Counted from the first letter of the stretch, positions 38,139 through 50,900 are shown. The stretch is 64,000 bases of DNA from Fennellomyces sp. T-0311 (GCA_025266875.1 JALLLT010000006.1:186001-250000); one strand, 5' to 3'. The notes: generated from the sequence alone by a model not told the origin. Program-made: numbers and translations.

Positions 38139-40738
38139 CTATTGGACTTGAATTATAGATGATATCCATACTTCTCGATCACTTTGATTGCCGGGATTAC
38201 CCAACCATTTGAGTGCCTTGAAAGCAATTCGATAGTTTCCTGGTAGCACCGGTACCTTAACTGGGATGTCGGTGTCAGAAAGATTTGGTGTATAGGTGCC
38301 GTCCCATTGAATGGTATAGATCATTCCGTTTATATGAGAGCGCGGTAGGTTGACGAGATCCGTAAACGCGAAGCCGATTGGTACCTTATCCTGCGTATAC
38401 AAAGTTGCGATAATTTCTCTGGTTGGATTGGGGAGCAAGAAGCCAAAAACTGGTCCAGATTTAGAAAGGGATCGGTCAAAGATAAATGCTTCGTTCGCTC
38501 CATAGACATGAATTGGAGGCACACTCTGGTACGGCGGATAGGTTGAGTCTGTCATGAATGGCGTTCCATTTCCAAAGATGGGAAGCTCACGCTGGTTGCC
38601 GACAATGCCAATATAAGGAACGGTGAGATCTCGCTGGCCATGAAGATTCTTGAATTGGACAAAACCTCCGTACATGATATGCAATTTTAGATCGGTAGTC
38701 GGTGGTATTACAGTAACCGTAATAGCGATACTACTCCCGGGCTGGATTTCAATAGTTTCTGCCGAAAATGTCAAGCTCGCAAAATCCTGACCATACTGTG
38801 CTGGCTCGACAAAGTACGCACTTGGAGAAAGGCCGTACGGTACCACTGATACGCTGACTTTGTTCACGAGTTGATATGAAACCACTGAGTTCCCATTGTT
38901 TGCAATAGTCAAGGTGTGTGTTTTTTGCATGTTGTCGGTATCATTAAAGCTGATGTCTCCTGGTGTAACATGTACATATTGTTGAATACTATCGTAAACT
39001 AAACAAGTTGTAAAGTTAATACTGCAGTTAGTACCGGTAGTAATAAGAGAGACATGATCCAGAACCTACCTTGAATAAGACCAGCACCCTGGCGGTAAGG
39101 TGTGTCAATATTACTTTGACCCGGAGCATTATATGCTTGGTATGCATAGTTCTGAAATTGCTCCAATATATAGGCAGGTGTAGGTCTTTCAATTCTACCT
39201 TCTAATGATTTTAAATAAAGTGCAGCGGCTCCTGCAACATACGGTGCTGCCATAGATGTACCGCTCAAAACTCCCCATGATCCCGCAGCACGAGGGAGTG
39301 TTGAATATACGTAGCCACCAATGCCTCCAATATTAGGCATGAAGTCTATCTCGAATGATCCACCAAGGCTTGAGAAATCAGAAACCAAATTGCGTGTAGA
39401 TATAGCTGTTACTTGTCCGTCCGAACCCAAGTTATATCCGTTATCAAACGATGCAATGCAAAGTATGCCTTTCCCAACGCTTGGCGATGACACGGTGAAT
39501 GCACCATATTCGCCCTCATTTGCCGCCGCAGAAATAACTAATCATCACATTAGTTTCCATACATAATGGTTAAAAAGAGCTTATTATACATACCTGGAAC
39601 ACCCAACGCATTAATACGTTCCACAGCCACCGAAAGCACAGATTCCGGCCACCCAATAAAAGGAGGGCCCAAACTTAGGCTGATAATATCAACGCCCGTA
39701 TCATACGCTTCAAATATGGCTTCAATGATAATTTCATCAGTAGTATCTTTTGAGCAGGAATGTACACGCCACATCCCGAGAATCGCGTCGGGAGCAACTC
39801 CAGTAAAATTCTAATATGATTAAAAGCATTGTTATGAAAAGTATTATACATATATAATGATATCTATTATTTACTTCAGACTTTCCGGCAATAATTCCAG
39901 CAAGGTGCGTGCCATGCCCTATGTAAAAAACTCTGTTAGGTAACATTTAATAGAAAGCAGGATACTGTACCGGGATCCTGCTTTGTTGGTTTACAGCTAT
40001 CCATTGGATCATCGTCAGGTGTTGGAGGAATTCCTTTCCTTTGGTCGAAGTTATCCCCGACTAAATCTCTGCCATAACGTATTTTATACCCTGGTCCAAA
40101 GCCTCCTCCGAGTGCAGGATGCATGTAATCAACGCCTATAGTCATTAATTAATTACTTTTCATAGAGAACCACCTTATAGTAGGTACTACTAGCCTGTAT
40201 CGACAAGTCCAATTTTAATCCCTGCTCCTGTATTTTTAAGCTCGGCGTGAACGCGGTCAACTTGTGTTTGTTTGTGTGGGAGTAGCATACTGGCGGCTGA
40301 GATTTCATCAACAGATGTGGAAGTTACAACTCTGGGTTTCGGGACCATATGCACCGGATATACATGGGCAATCAAACCAGTTTTAGCAATTGTCTTAAGA
40401 ACACCCATAACAATGCTTTCATGATCTGCAGATATGGTAGCTATTAAATTGCCATCACCACCACGCGAAGTTCTTTTGATTTGAACAGTAACAGCCTTAA
40501 ATAACGAAAAATCGAACATGTTAGGCATTGTTACTTCGTAGCCGGATAGCTGTCCTTTTAAAATATTAAGCAGTTTTTGGCCGTCAGCACCGATATCAAG
40601 ACCGGTAAGTTCACATATATAGCGACCAGGAATAGGTTCCATAGCATCTACTTGATGTGGATTGGCAGTAGTAATCCCAAGCCATCCAATAGCTACCAAG
40701 AAAAGATTAAAGATAAGTATCCGTGTTACTAATAACAT
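38139..40738 (-). CDS. Secreted subtilase B (S8, PA domain lost)
   Basis: 765-aa paralogue of subtilase A. Exons in transcription order: 40738-40195, 40135-39971, 39918-39875 (44 nt), 39810-39594, 39537-39070 and 38998-38139. Catalytic D180 (LVDTG), H238 (GHGTHLAG), N330 (AAANEG; the usual Gly before Asn is Ala) and S418 (SGTSMAAPYVAG) are all present. The PA domain and the intron that precedes it in A and D are missing: SFDNGYNLGSDG runs straight into VSDFSSLGG. The first intron has a GC donor (ACAG|GCTAGT) where copy C has GTTAGT. If GC-AG splicing is efficient the gene is intact; otherwise the frame stops two codons later. Signal peptide at 1-26. Its exon lengths equal those of C except exon 1. 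Confidence 0.88.
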
Positions 40739-40776
40739 GAAGATAGAATAATGAAAACGGTAAGATTACTCGGCAC

Positions 40777-40783
40777 TTATATA
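40777..40783 (-). promoter_or_regulatory. TATA box of subtilase B
   Basis: Minus-strand TATATAA, followed by GTGCCG, lies 39-45 bp before the start codon. The same TATATAA-plus-GTGCC context is seen near copy A with one mismatch. Confidence 0.6.
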
Positions 40784-41306
40784 GTCTAGTATGGAGAATC
40801 TTTAAAGTATGAGTTATAAAGAGAAACAGAATCCAAGAACAAAAGCTTAATTGTATCTCCTCCTTGTACCTGTTTTGAGTAGGGAGTACAGGGACTGTCA
40901 TACGAATCGGATCGCCCAGCAGATCCATATTGGGGGCTATACATATCATTTTAACCAACGGCCGTGCACTGATCCCAAATATGACTATCGTTAGACGTCA
41001 TTCGCATAGCTACGCTTTGCTACATTAAAAAATACTTCGGGGTTGAAAGTATATTATATTGTCTGTGGTGTAAAAATATGCTTATAGGGACTGTTGTTGC
41101 TAGCAGCACCTTTTTATGTGCGCCGCGCACATCTAAGGATGTAGTTTATGAACGTCTACAGGCCGCATTTATGGATACCTATGGGTACTTCGATACTCCT
41201 GCATATGCTAAGCCTACCTGCAGCTTGTATTATTTCCTTCAGTAGATATTCAAGTTTTCGGTTATTGGTTAATTAACAACCACTTTTAATAAGGGAGATG
41301 ATGATA

Positions 41307-42550
41307 CAGTGAACCCCCGCTTTTTCCTCCCCCGATTTTTCCTCTCCCTCGGTTTTTTCCCTGGTTTAGCTATGCCATCTGCTCGATCGTAGTGTTAATT
41401 TTCCCATCCTCGAAATTTTCCTGTTTGTCCCCAGCTTACTCTGAGGAAAAAAAACGGGGGATGAATAAAACTATGTCTAAATGATCATAAGTATGCTTTG
41501 AAAGCGTGTATATCCCTTTATTTTCTAATAAAAAGTGATGTATTGTACGACTGTGTCGTATGAGCGCGCCTAAATAGATCATCATGAATGCTACGCAAGG
41601 CATCTGCTGTTGGGGCTTGTCCTGGATGATCGATAATTTCAATCACCGTTTCGATTAGGCTTAGTTATTGTGGTGAGAGAGAATGGATCGAGAAAAACAG
41701 TAAGTTCTGTGAGAATCGAATATGTCTTTATTATGTTAACGGTTCTCTCTATTTATATTGCTCGAGATAAAACTCATAATCAAATAGCCGTGGTCGGGAG
41801 GATGCCATATCATATAGCCGACACGGCAATGTTTCTAGACTTCTTGGAAGATCTAGTCAAGCCGGAAGGCTGTCAATGTATTATTCAGGTACCGTCATAC
41901 GTTTACCCGGTAGTGCCGACTAGCTAGTACCTTGGATACCACAGTTATTTCACGTAAACTCTATGGGGAGATTGATTCTTCAATCCTAACGGTGTACCTC
42001 AAAATATGGTATCGGCCGCCATTATGACAGCATCAGTAATCTTTCATAGCACTTATTGGCACATATATCGCGCCTCGATCCGAATGATCATTCGGGAGCA
42101 ACTATGTTGTGAATTAGTTTAGCAGGGACAATGTCAACCGTATTTTGTAACTTATTATTACTTGTCTTTCACCCGTATTAAACGATACCTAAAGCGAACA
42201 AGGGCAACTCTACGTGACATATTAAGCAGGGACCAAAAAAGGCACAGTAACAAATCACCATTGCTTGTGATATGCTGTTGTGCTTTATATAGTGTAATAC
42301 TTATAATACAACATCATTCTTTCCGGCCCAAAAAAACGTACAGTACCTTATCAATATAGATACCTATCCATCTATCGCTATAGCAACAGACATGTAAACC
42401 AATATACACATATGAAGAAGTGAACGGTGCTTAGACGATTACTGATACCCAGCGCATACCACTTTGTGTAACCCCCGTTATTACCTCACCCCCGCTTTTC
42501 CGCACTTTTGGGTGATCCATCCGCGTAGGAAAAAAAGAGGGGGTTCACTG
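41307..42550. mobile_element. Mariner/pogo-like element, non-autonomous or decayed
   Basis: Ends are near-perfect inverted repeats of about 24 bp: CAGTGAACCCCCGCTTTTTC on the left, and CAGTGAACCCCCTCTTTTTT as reverse complement of the right. TA dinucleotides at 41305-41306 and 42551-42552 fit a Tc1/mariner/pogo TA target duplication. Subterminal C-rich and poly-T motifs repeat inside each end (for example CCCCCGATTTTTCC, and an inverted GAGGAAAAAAAACGGGGG at 41441-41458). No transposase with a DDE domain was recognised in the 1.0-kb interior. Confidence 0.7.
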
Positions 42551-42744
42551 TATTGTTAATCAGTAATTCTTATTCTGGTTCATAAGATCCACTATTTACG
42601 TAGTGCTTTTATGAAAGTCATTAGTAATATTTTTGATATAATATTATTTATTTAGTTAAAATCAGGCTCCAAATGCATTCTTATATACTCCGCTCGTTAT
42701 TACTATCAGTCTTTAGATATATCGCAATAAAAATATAATAAAAA

Positions 42745-45350
42745 CTATTGAACTTGGATTACACATGATGTCCAGGTTTCTCGATCGTTCTGGCTATTGG
42801 GATCACCTAACCACTTGAGAGCCTCAAAGCCTACGCGATACTTTCCAGGGAACACCGGTAATTTGATCGGAATATTAATTCCCAGGATGCTTGGTGTAAA
42901 GGTACCGTCCCATTGAAGAGTTGTGTACATTTCTTTTTTATGCGCACGCGGAGAATTGACCAAGCCAGTAAATGCAAAGCCAATTTGCACTCCATCCTGC
43001 GAATACAAAGGTGCAAGAATTTCCCGGGTCGGGTTGGGAAGTGAGATACCAAAAACTGGCCCAGATCCGGGGATTGATCGATCAAACACATATGTATCAT
43101 CCGACCCATAGATATGGTTTGGTCGGACATTACTGCCGGGTGAATAGGTTGAATCTGTCGTAAACGGGGTATCACTACCAAAGATGGGTAGATCACGTTG
43201 GTTGCCGACAATGCCAATATAAGGAACGGTAAGATCTCGTTGACCTTGAAGATCCTTGAATTGGATGAAGCCTCCGTACATAATATGTAGATTTGGGTCA
43301 GTTGTTGGCGGTATTACAGTAACTGTGATATCGACACTGCTTCCGGGTTGAACTTCGATAGTTTCTGCGGAAAACGCCAATTTAGCGAAATCCTGGCCGT
43401 ACTGGGGTGGCTCGACAAAGTAAACACTTGGAGAAAGACCATACGGTAGTACTGACACGCTGATTTTGCTAACTATTTGGTATGAGACTGCCATATTGCC
43501 GTCGTTTGTAATAGTCAAAGTATGTATTTTTTGTATACTGGCGGTATCGTTGAAGCTGATACCTCCTGGTACAATATGAACATGGTGTTGTATAGTATCA
43601 TATACTGAAAAATGCATTTCAAAATTAACCTTACTGTCATAATCATAATCAAAAGCAAATGTAACCCAGATCCTACCTTGGATAAGGCCAGCGCCCTGAC
43701 GGTAAGGCGAGTCAATGTTACTTTGACCTGGGGCATTAAATGTTTGATATGCATAATTTTGAAATTGCTCGAGGATATAGGCAGGTGTAGGTTTGGAAAT
43801 TCCTTCCAGAGACTTTAGATAAAGTGCCACGGATCCTGCTACGTACGGTGCTGCCATGGAAGTGCCGCTCAAAATTCCCCATGACCCCGCAGCTCGAGGT
43901 AGTGTTGAGTATACATAGCCACCAATACCGGCAATATTAGGTGTAAGATCGATTTCGGATGATGCCCCAATACTGGAGAACGAAGAAACAAGGTTGTCTG
44001 TAGGCACAGCAATTATTTCGTGCCCATCACGGCCCAATGTGTAGCCATTATCAAAGGACGCGACCGAAAATGCCCCATGACCAACACTGGGCGATGCGGT
44101 TGTGAATACCCCATATTCACCGTCGTTCCCTGCCGAAGCAATGACTACAAAGAAATAAAATTAATTTTCTATCCAACGGTTAAGTGTAAATTGATATACT
44201 CCCCACCTGGAACACCCTTTGAAGTAATACGTTCAGCCGCCACAGCAAGTGCAGATTCCGGCCATCCAAGAAAAAAAGTGCCCAAGCTGAGGTTTATGAT
44301 GTCAACGCCAACGTCGTAAGCTTCATACATCGCTTCAATAATAATCTCATCAGAAGTGGAACCAGTGCAGGAAAACACGCGCCACATTCCAAGTACTGCG
44401 TCAGGAGCAACTCCGGTGAAATTCTAGTAGTTTTGAAAACACAGTTATTGTAAGTGGTTAATAAATGTGACACTGTTCATCACAGTTGCTTACTTCAGAT
44501 TTTCCTGCAATAATTCCTGAAACATGCGTGCCGTGTCCTATGCAACGAAGTATTGTGTTAGGTAATATCTAGTATAGTAAGGAAGAATCCTTTACCAGGC
44601 GTCTTCTTTGTTGGTTTACAGCTGTCCATTGGATCACTGTCAGGCATAACAGGAACACCTTTGGCGCTGTCGTAGTTATCTCCAACCAAATCTCTACCGT
44701 ATCGTACTTTATATCCTGGACCAAAGCCTCCACCCAATGCAGGGTGCATGTAGTCGACACCTACGAAAATTGAGAAACTACTTTATCACTGAAAGACTTA
44801 CAGAAATGCTATACTAACCTGAGTCAACTATTCCGATTTTAATTCCTGCTCCTGTATTTTTAAGCTCACTTTGAACCCGGCTAACTTGTGTCCGCTTATG
44901 CGGGAGTAGCATATTGGTATCTGTGGTTCCATCGGCCGGCGTGTACGCTACGATCTCGGGTCTTTGAATATTATGCACGGGGTAGACATGGGCAATCAAT
45001 CCAGTTTTGGCAATTGTCTTGAGAATACCCGTAAAAATGGTCTCTTTGTCTGTTGATAAGGCGGCAAGTAGGTTGCCATCGCCATCACGAGGGATTCGGT
45101 CAATTTGGATTGTAACGCCTTTGAATAAGGAAAAATCAAAGATACGAGGAATCGTCACTTCATATCCCGGTAACTGTCCTTTCAAGACATAAAGTAATTT
45201 CTGACTATCAACATCAATATCGGGACCTGTAAGTTCGCAAATGTAACGGCCAGGGATTGGTTGCATGAAATTTTCCACTTCATGCGGCTCGGAGATAGCT
45301 AAGCCAAAAAATGCAATCGATACTAGTAGAATATAATTGATTATAAACAT
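42745..45350 (-). CDS. Secreted subtilase C (S8, PA domain lost)
   Basis: 761-aa paralogue, closest to B: exons 2-6 have identical lengths (165, 44, 217, 468 and 860 nt). Exons: 45350-44819, 44760-44596, 44537-44494, 44423-44207, 44144-43677 and 43604-42745. D176 (IVDSG), H234 (GHGTHVSG), Asn in SAGNDG and S414 (SGTSMAAPYVAG) complete the catalytic set. Like B it lacks the PA domain; SFDNGYTLGRDG leads directly to VSSFSSIGASSEID. The last intron (43676-43605, 72 bp, ...TTTTCAG) has no in-frame stop, so an unspliced reading appears as one 430-codon frame; splicing restores LIQ-VYDTI as in A and B. Signal peptide 1-20. Expected extracellular. Confidence 0.92.
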
Positions 45351-45406
45351 TTGTGCTGCTGTTAATAAGAAGATGAATCGGAAGAAAGGCGAGATGGTTT
45401 GCCACT

Positions 45407-45414
45407 TTATATAA
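45407..45414 (-). promoter_or_regulatory. TATA box of subtilase C
   Basis: Minus-strand TATATAAA followed by GTGGC, 57-64 bp upstream of the start codon. Confidence 0.55.
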
Positions 45415-46457
45415 TCTTTTTTATTACCCCTTAATATTAGTGTGAGAGATATACGTAACAGTAAATCTTATTTAGCTCATCTCCTTATCATCCTGCATAC
45501 ATGAGAGCTAGAGTTTGAGTTTAGAGTTCTACCTCACATTGTTGTCATATAATTTAGGGTTTAGTTTTGCCCAATAAGAATGTGTGTATGACCTCAAAAC
45601 CGCCTTTTTATTCACTACTATTTGTAACTCTCCGCAAAGGACAATTCTCTGGTGGAGGGAATATAAGCATAACCTTCTACCCGAGAACTTAATACGCAAC
45701 AAAGCTTACCTGGATAACTCCTTTTTGCATACGTTACTGTACACGCATAAATTATGCTCTGGAAGTGTACTCCTTAACTATATCTCCTTCTTATACTTGT
45801 TTCTTTTTTGAAGTGCAGGAGCTGTCCCACAAAATCGGATCGCACACGGATCCAAATAAGCTATTTTCAAACTCAATGACAATGCCGCGGTTTCAAGTAT
45901 GGCTACCGTTTTGCTACCACTTGCGAAATCACATTGTATACCTAGCAAAAAATGGCTGAAAATATATTTCGCAGTCAAAAGCGCACGTCGTCCTCAATGC
46001 AAGAAAAAAGTGCATAGCATATGCTTTCGACGGCTCCTTTTTTGCATGTAATGTACGAATTTAAGGACGTAACTTTGAAGTGTCTAGTTCAGTTTCTTTG
46101 GATTCTTAGAACTACTTTGATGCCCCTGCATTTGCTAGATCCTAAGCCTACATGGAGAAATCGCACTGATGAATTTATAGCTTCTCGTAATGGATGGAGT
46201 TGATAATGAGCTACCGTATATAAAAAGACGATAATTTTATGTAATTAAAAGGAAGTTAATTAATGCATCATTCGTATTATCATGTTAAGTAACGAAATAT
46301 GATGATGGTACCAGCAAGTTCCATAATTGTAAATATAATGACTACCACAGCTACAGCGTCGCTGATGATGTTCTTATGGTGATAAATAGACTCCTTGTCA
46401 TGGTTACATGGTAATTGCTACGATAACGGGTTTTTATGTTGAAATACGTACTTAAAG

Positions 46458-46829
46458 GTGTGCTGGCTACCTTCACATCCATTAGTGGATAGCGAATGCG
46501 GTGCCGCAGCTGCGTCCAAAGAACATTATGCCATATGTCCATTATTACAATCAATATGGCAAGAACTACTCGATGCATTCGGTACGATCCCGGAACTGCA
46601 GAACAAGAAGCAAACTCTAGATCATATCCTGAACAGCTCACTGCGTTTCACTACCGGCCTGACCCGAAGCAAATGGAAGACAGCCTGGTCAGAACTCCTG
46701 CATGTCTTTAGAAAGATCGATAAGCTGAGCCACTTGAACGAGGATTACGATGATGACTTGCCGGCGCCAAAAGAGGCTCTTCAAGGCAGCATATCTGAAC
46801 CCACAAGAAACCACACATTGTATGGTTAA
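46458..46829 (+). pseudogene. Possible LINE-type retrotransposon C-terminal remnant
   Basis: A 123-codon frame with C-x8-H-x3-C (C14, H23, C27: ECGAAAASKEHYAICPLL) followed by an amphipathic IWQELLDAF segment. This pattern resembles the zinc-knuckle after the reverse transcriptase of non-LTR elements (C-x2-C-x8-H-x3-C), with the first Cys missing. The remaining 90 residues are helical and charged. No reverse transcriptase is found upstream, so it would be a truncated 3' fragment. A small host gene is the alternative. Confidence 0.35.
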
Positions 46830-47182
46830 CTTTATATCAAGTAAAACTGTCTCTCTGGCATTAAGCCTTGACAGTTTCTTTTCTTTCTTGCTTCATTTCT
46901 TATATCATCATCTCTTCTACTCCTTGTCTTTTCGCATTATGGTTTTTCCGGAAATGTCATCCGCTGTATCTTCTATATCTCTAAATATTCGTACCCCAAG
47001 GAACGACCACATACCTACAGGAAGAGGCCAACAAGTCTTCCATAATAAAATCAATACTTTCCAACTGCTTAAAGATGGTTCTGTAAGCATTTTTTATGTA
47101 GTACATTCCGTTTCCCTATGCTTTTTCACTCTTTATTTTCATTTTCTGTGTTTTCCAAATTTTCTGTATTCAGACTCTATGT

Positions 47183-47633
47183 TGTAACAAATTTCCCTTG
47201 CTGCTTAGTCTCTCTGACTGTGTCCATATCCAGCAAACACATGTTCACTGTGCCTGCTGTCTACTCTATTGTTTGGTGCACTTTACACATCTCAATGTAC
47301 CTTTTTCACGGATCCCCCGCCAAAACTTCTACTCTATTATACTTGTCGTTTTGCACATCTTCGTCTTACACTCGGATCATTTAGAAACACCTTTTCACGC
47401 TTGCAACATGACTTCGACAGTACTTGCTATTATCGTAGTAAGATTTCCATAACCCAGATTATAAATACCCCCGAATTATCAAATGAAATAAGCCAGTTAA
47501 TTTGACCTCAATTATCTTGATCGTACCTTTCAAAAGCCCAAGCTAGGAGCTTACATCTGTATTTGGTTGGCTCCCACATTCTATTTCAACCTATCAGTGG
47601 ACCCTGTTTCACACAGAACTTTTTTCTTATACA
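47183..47633 (+). repeat. LTR-like repeat, copy 2
   Basis: 451-bp copy of 37343-37899 with the same TGTAAC...ATACA ends, TTATAAATACCC and a degenerate AAATAAG. It has only one copy of the internal 73-bp unit. It lies 268 bp beyond the 3' end of subtilase D, as copy 1 lies 240 bp beyond the 3' end of subtilase B. Confidence 0.6.
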
Positions 47634-47900
47634 AGCAATTTCCTTTCACAACAACGTACCATTTTCGCTTCTATATTAACTAAAGCTATGTCATACAATT
47701 ATTTCTCGCTTTTGCAGTAAATCAATAGATAATTTACAAGGGTATCTTTTGGTTTTTAAAGGAGAGCTTACAGCTCCTTGATTGATCAGATATCGAGACT
47801 TCAAAAAATTGAATTGTCTTCTTTACCCACCTTTATTACTTTTACGAACAGGATAATACATCAACTTGCGTGGTAGATAATAGAAAATCAAAGGATATAG

Positions 47901-50900
47901 CTATCTAACTTTAATTGTACAAGAAGTGTACTTCTCCCAATCGTTACTGTTATCCGGATCGCCAAAAATCTTCAGTGCCTCAAAGCCAACCTTATAACTT
48001 CCAGGTTTGACGTTCAATTCAACAGGAGTCGATGTGCTGTCAACGATGTCGGATTCAAAATATGTCCCATTCCATGGAACTAAGTAATACTGCAAAAACG
48101 GCTCTATCGTATGTTGCATATAATCGTGCAGCCCTGGTGGAAATGCATAACCTAAAACTGATCCATCCTCGTTGTAAAGTGGGGTCGATATGTGCTTCGT
48201 GCCCGTACGCAAGTACATAGCAAAAATAGGCATTGTATCGCTGTCATTTCGGTCAAATTCGTAGGTGTCGTTGCCTTGGTACACTGTTGTCATGTTCACA
48301 TCGGTAACAACTGGTCCGCCTTCGTCAAAAATCGGCAACTCGTGTTGGTTTCCAACAATACCAATATAAGGAACTGTCATATCTTTGTGGTGCGCGACAG
48401 TACTTTTGAACAGAACATAGCCACCGTACATGATATGGAGATGCGGATCTGTACTAGGTGGTATTACAGAAACAGTAACCGTGGTACTGTTACCAGGCGA
48501 CAGCTTGATGGATCGTTTCGAGAATCGCAGATTAGCGGAATCGGTCCCAACAACAGGAGGCGTATTGAATATGTATCCAGCTTCGTCAGATGCGTTGTAT
48601 GGTATAATTGATACGCTGACACTGTTCACCAGCACATAAGAAACAATAGAATCGCCATAATTGGTAATCGTAAGCGTATGTGTCTTCTGTATATGGGCTG
48701 TGTCGTTGAAACTAATGCTGCCTGGTGAAACATGCGATGGTTGCGTGATTGAATCATATACTAGAATTTTTGTCTATTAGTTAGGTAATACGGGTGGTCA
48801 GAAAATCGTATTCCTTACATTGTATGAGACCAGCTCCCTGTCGTAAAGGAGTATCCACATCATTGCTTTCTTCAGTAACTGATGACTTGTATGCATAATT
48901 CTGAAATCGCTCAAGAACACCTGTGGAAGAAAACTGGCTGGCACGCTCCTCACCGAGTGAATTGAGATAAAGTGCTGTGGCTCCTGATATATATGGACAT
49001 GCCATCGAGGTACCACTGTAAGTAGCCCAACCACCGAGATATTGAGGGATTGTAGAGTAGACATAGCCACCGATACCCCCGATAGCGGGCTGGAATTCGT
49101 TTTCTAAGGTAGGTCCCAAGCTTGAAAAGAAGGATGGAAGATTACCAGAATGAGAGAGTGGAGCAACAACACTTTCACGAGAGAAAGTCAATTCGACAGG
49201 CTTGTCCGACTGCAAGGCATTCCGAATCACACTGGCGGTATCAAACGAAATGGCAATTAAAGGGATCGGTGGATAAGCTGCTTGAGGCTCCGATAATTCG
49301 TCGCCCTTTGTGTCCCTAAAGAAAACCATGCCTCGTGCTCCAGATGCAGCCAAATTAGCGAGTTGTATACTCCCAGGACATGAGCCACGTTGAACAAGTG
49401 CGAGTTTTCCTTTTACATTCTTAGGAATAGTCTCAGGATCACATGCATCAGCTTCACCACCGAGGTTTTTGTCTCCTGGAACAACCTCGCCATTGGGAAT
49501 ATCTTGTGAAGAATTGCTAGGTGCATTGTTCGGTACATAGGCTGCAAATAAAGTAAGTATTTGAAATAGTAAATAATAGTATATATTACACTACCATAGG
49601 ATTCGGAATGGCCACTAATCTTGAACTGTTTGACCAGTTGATAATTTGAATTGAACGAACCCACCGAAATGACGCCTTTTCCAGTAGAAGGTGTCCCAAC
49701 AGTGAATGGCCCGTAATCACCAAAATTGCCAGCTGCAATAACAACTACGTAGGGATACATCAAGTTAATTTTCCCTATGTATTCACAATAAGGTGGTCTA
49801 TATTATATGACGGACCTTTGATTCCCGTATCAGCGATTCGCTCGGCAAGGACAGCGACAGGTTGTTCAGACCACGGTCCCAAATCGCCTAGGCTCATAGA
49901 AATAATATCAACTCCTGTGTCAGCTGCTTCAAGCATCGCTTCGATAACAGTCTCGTCAGACGAATAACCATCGCAACCAAAAATCCGCCACATTCCTAAG
50001 GTTGCGTCGGGAGCGACACCTGTAAAATTCTAATGAAGTGAAAGTATAAATAAGTACATTTGTGTATGACCTAAGCCTAAAAACTACCTCTGATTTCCCA
50101 GCAATGATTCCTGCAACATGAGTTCCATGTCCTGGTATTATATGCGACATAACATCAGCTTTTGGAAATGACATAATCTATCTATCATACCTGATCCACC
50201 GGATTCCGGGGTGCAACTTTCCATTGGATCGTCGTCTGGTTTTGGTGTTTCACCTCCTTGTGCATCATATATATCGCCTACCAGATCTCTTCCGTAGCGT
50301 ACTTTATATCCTTCGCCAAACCCGCCTCCCAAGGCTGGATGCATGTAATCGATGCCTATTTACTCCATTTATGAGTAACTACTTCGTATTCAGGCCTAAT
50401 GTTGTACACACCAGTATCAAGTATACCAATTACTATCCCTTGACCCGTAAAGTTTAATTCTTGGTGTACACGGTCAACCTGTGTTTGTGTGTGCGGAGAT
50501 AGCAATCGGGCATTTTCAACAACTTCGTCGGCCCCAGCGGACATTCCATGAGTCGTATACGGACGAGGAATTAGGCGGGAAGGATAAACTCTGGAAACCA
50601 ATTCAGAGCTTGAAACAGCCTTGACAACACCATCATATATATGACTAAGATCCTCATCGTGTTTGTTGATTTGTAGCATAGTACTTCGCATCAGGGGATG
50701 ATTAAACACACGGGGTGTGGACATATCGACATCGCGAAATATATTCTTCAGATGATGTAGCAATGCCTCGCTGTCGCGTTCAGCGTCATCACCAGAAAAT
50801 TCAACAACGTAGCGACCAGGAATAATACTTGGAGTTCTTCTTTCGAAGGACGAGATATGTCTATCACTAGGTTGAACGGAATAACGGATGATTCGGTGTG

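Larger units (their letters stand above)
40739..42744. other. Spacer between subtilases B and C
   Basis: 2.0 kb. The left part (about 40848-41220) is the 5' flank of subtilase B and resembles the 5' flank of C at about 45773-46154. The rest is a 1.24-kb element with inverted ends (41307-42550), listed separately. No supportable gene. Confidence 0.6.
45351..47900. other. Spacer between subtilases C and D
   Basis: 2.5 kb with the C promoter, a 5' flank resembling that of B (45773-46154), a LINE-like remnant (46458-46829) and an LTR-like repeat (47183-47633). No intact gene is supported. Confidence 0.6.

Noticed and set aside
42745..44037. Single 430-codon exon for subtilase C
   Set aside because: Comparison with A, B and D shows a 72-bp intron at 43605-43676 that merely lacks a stop; the true gene has six exons from 45350.
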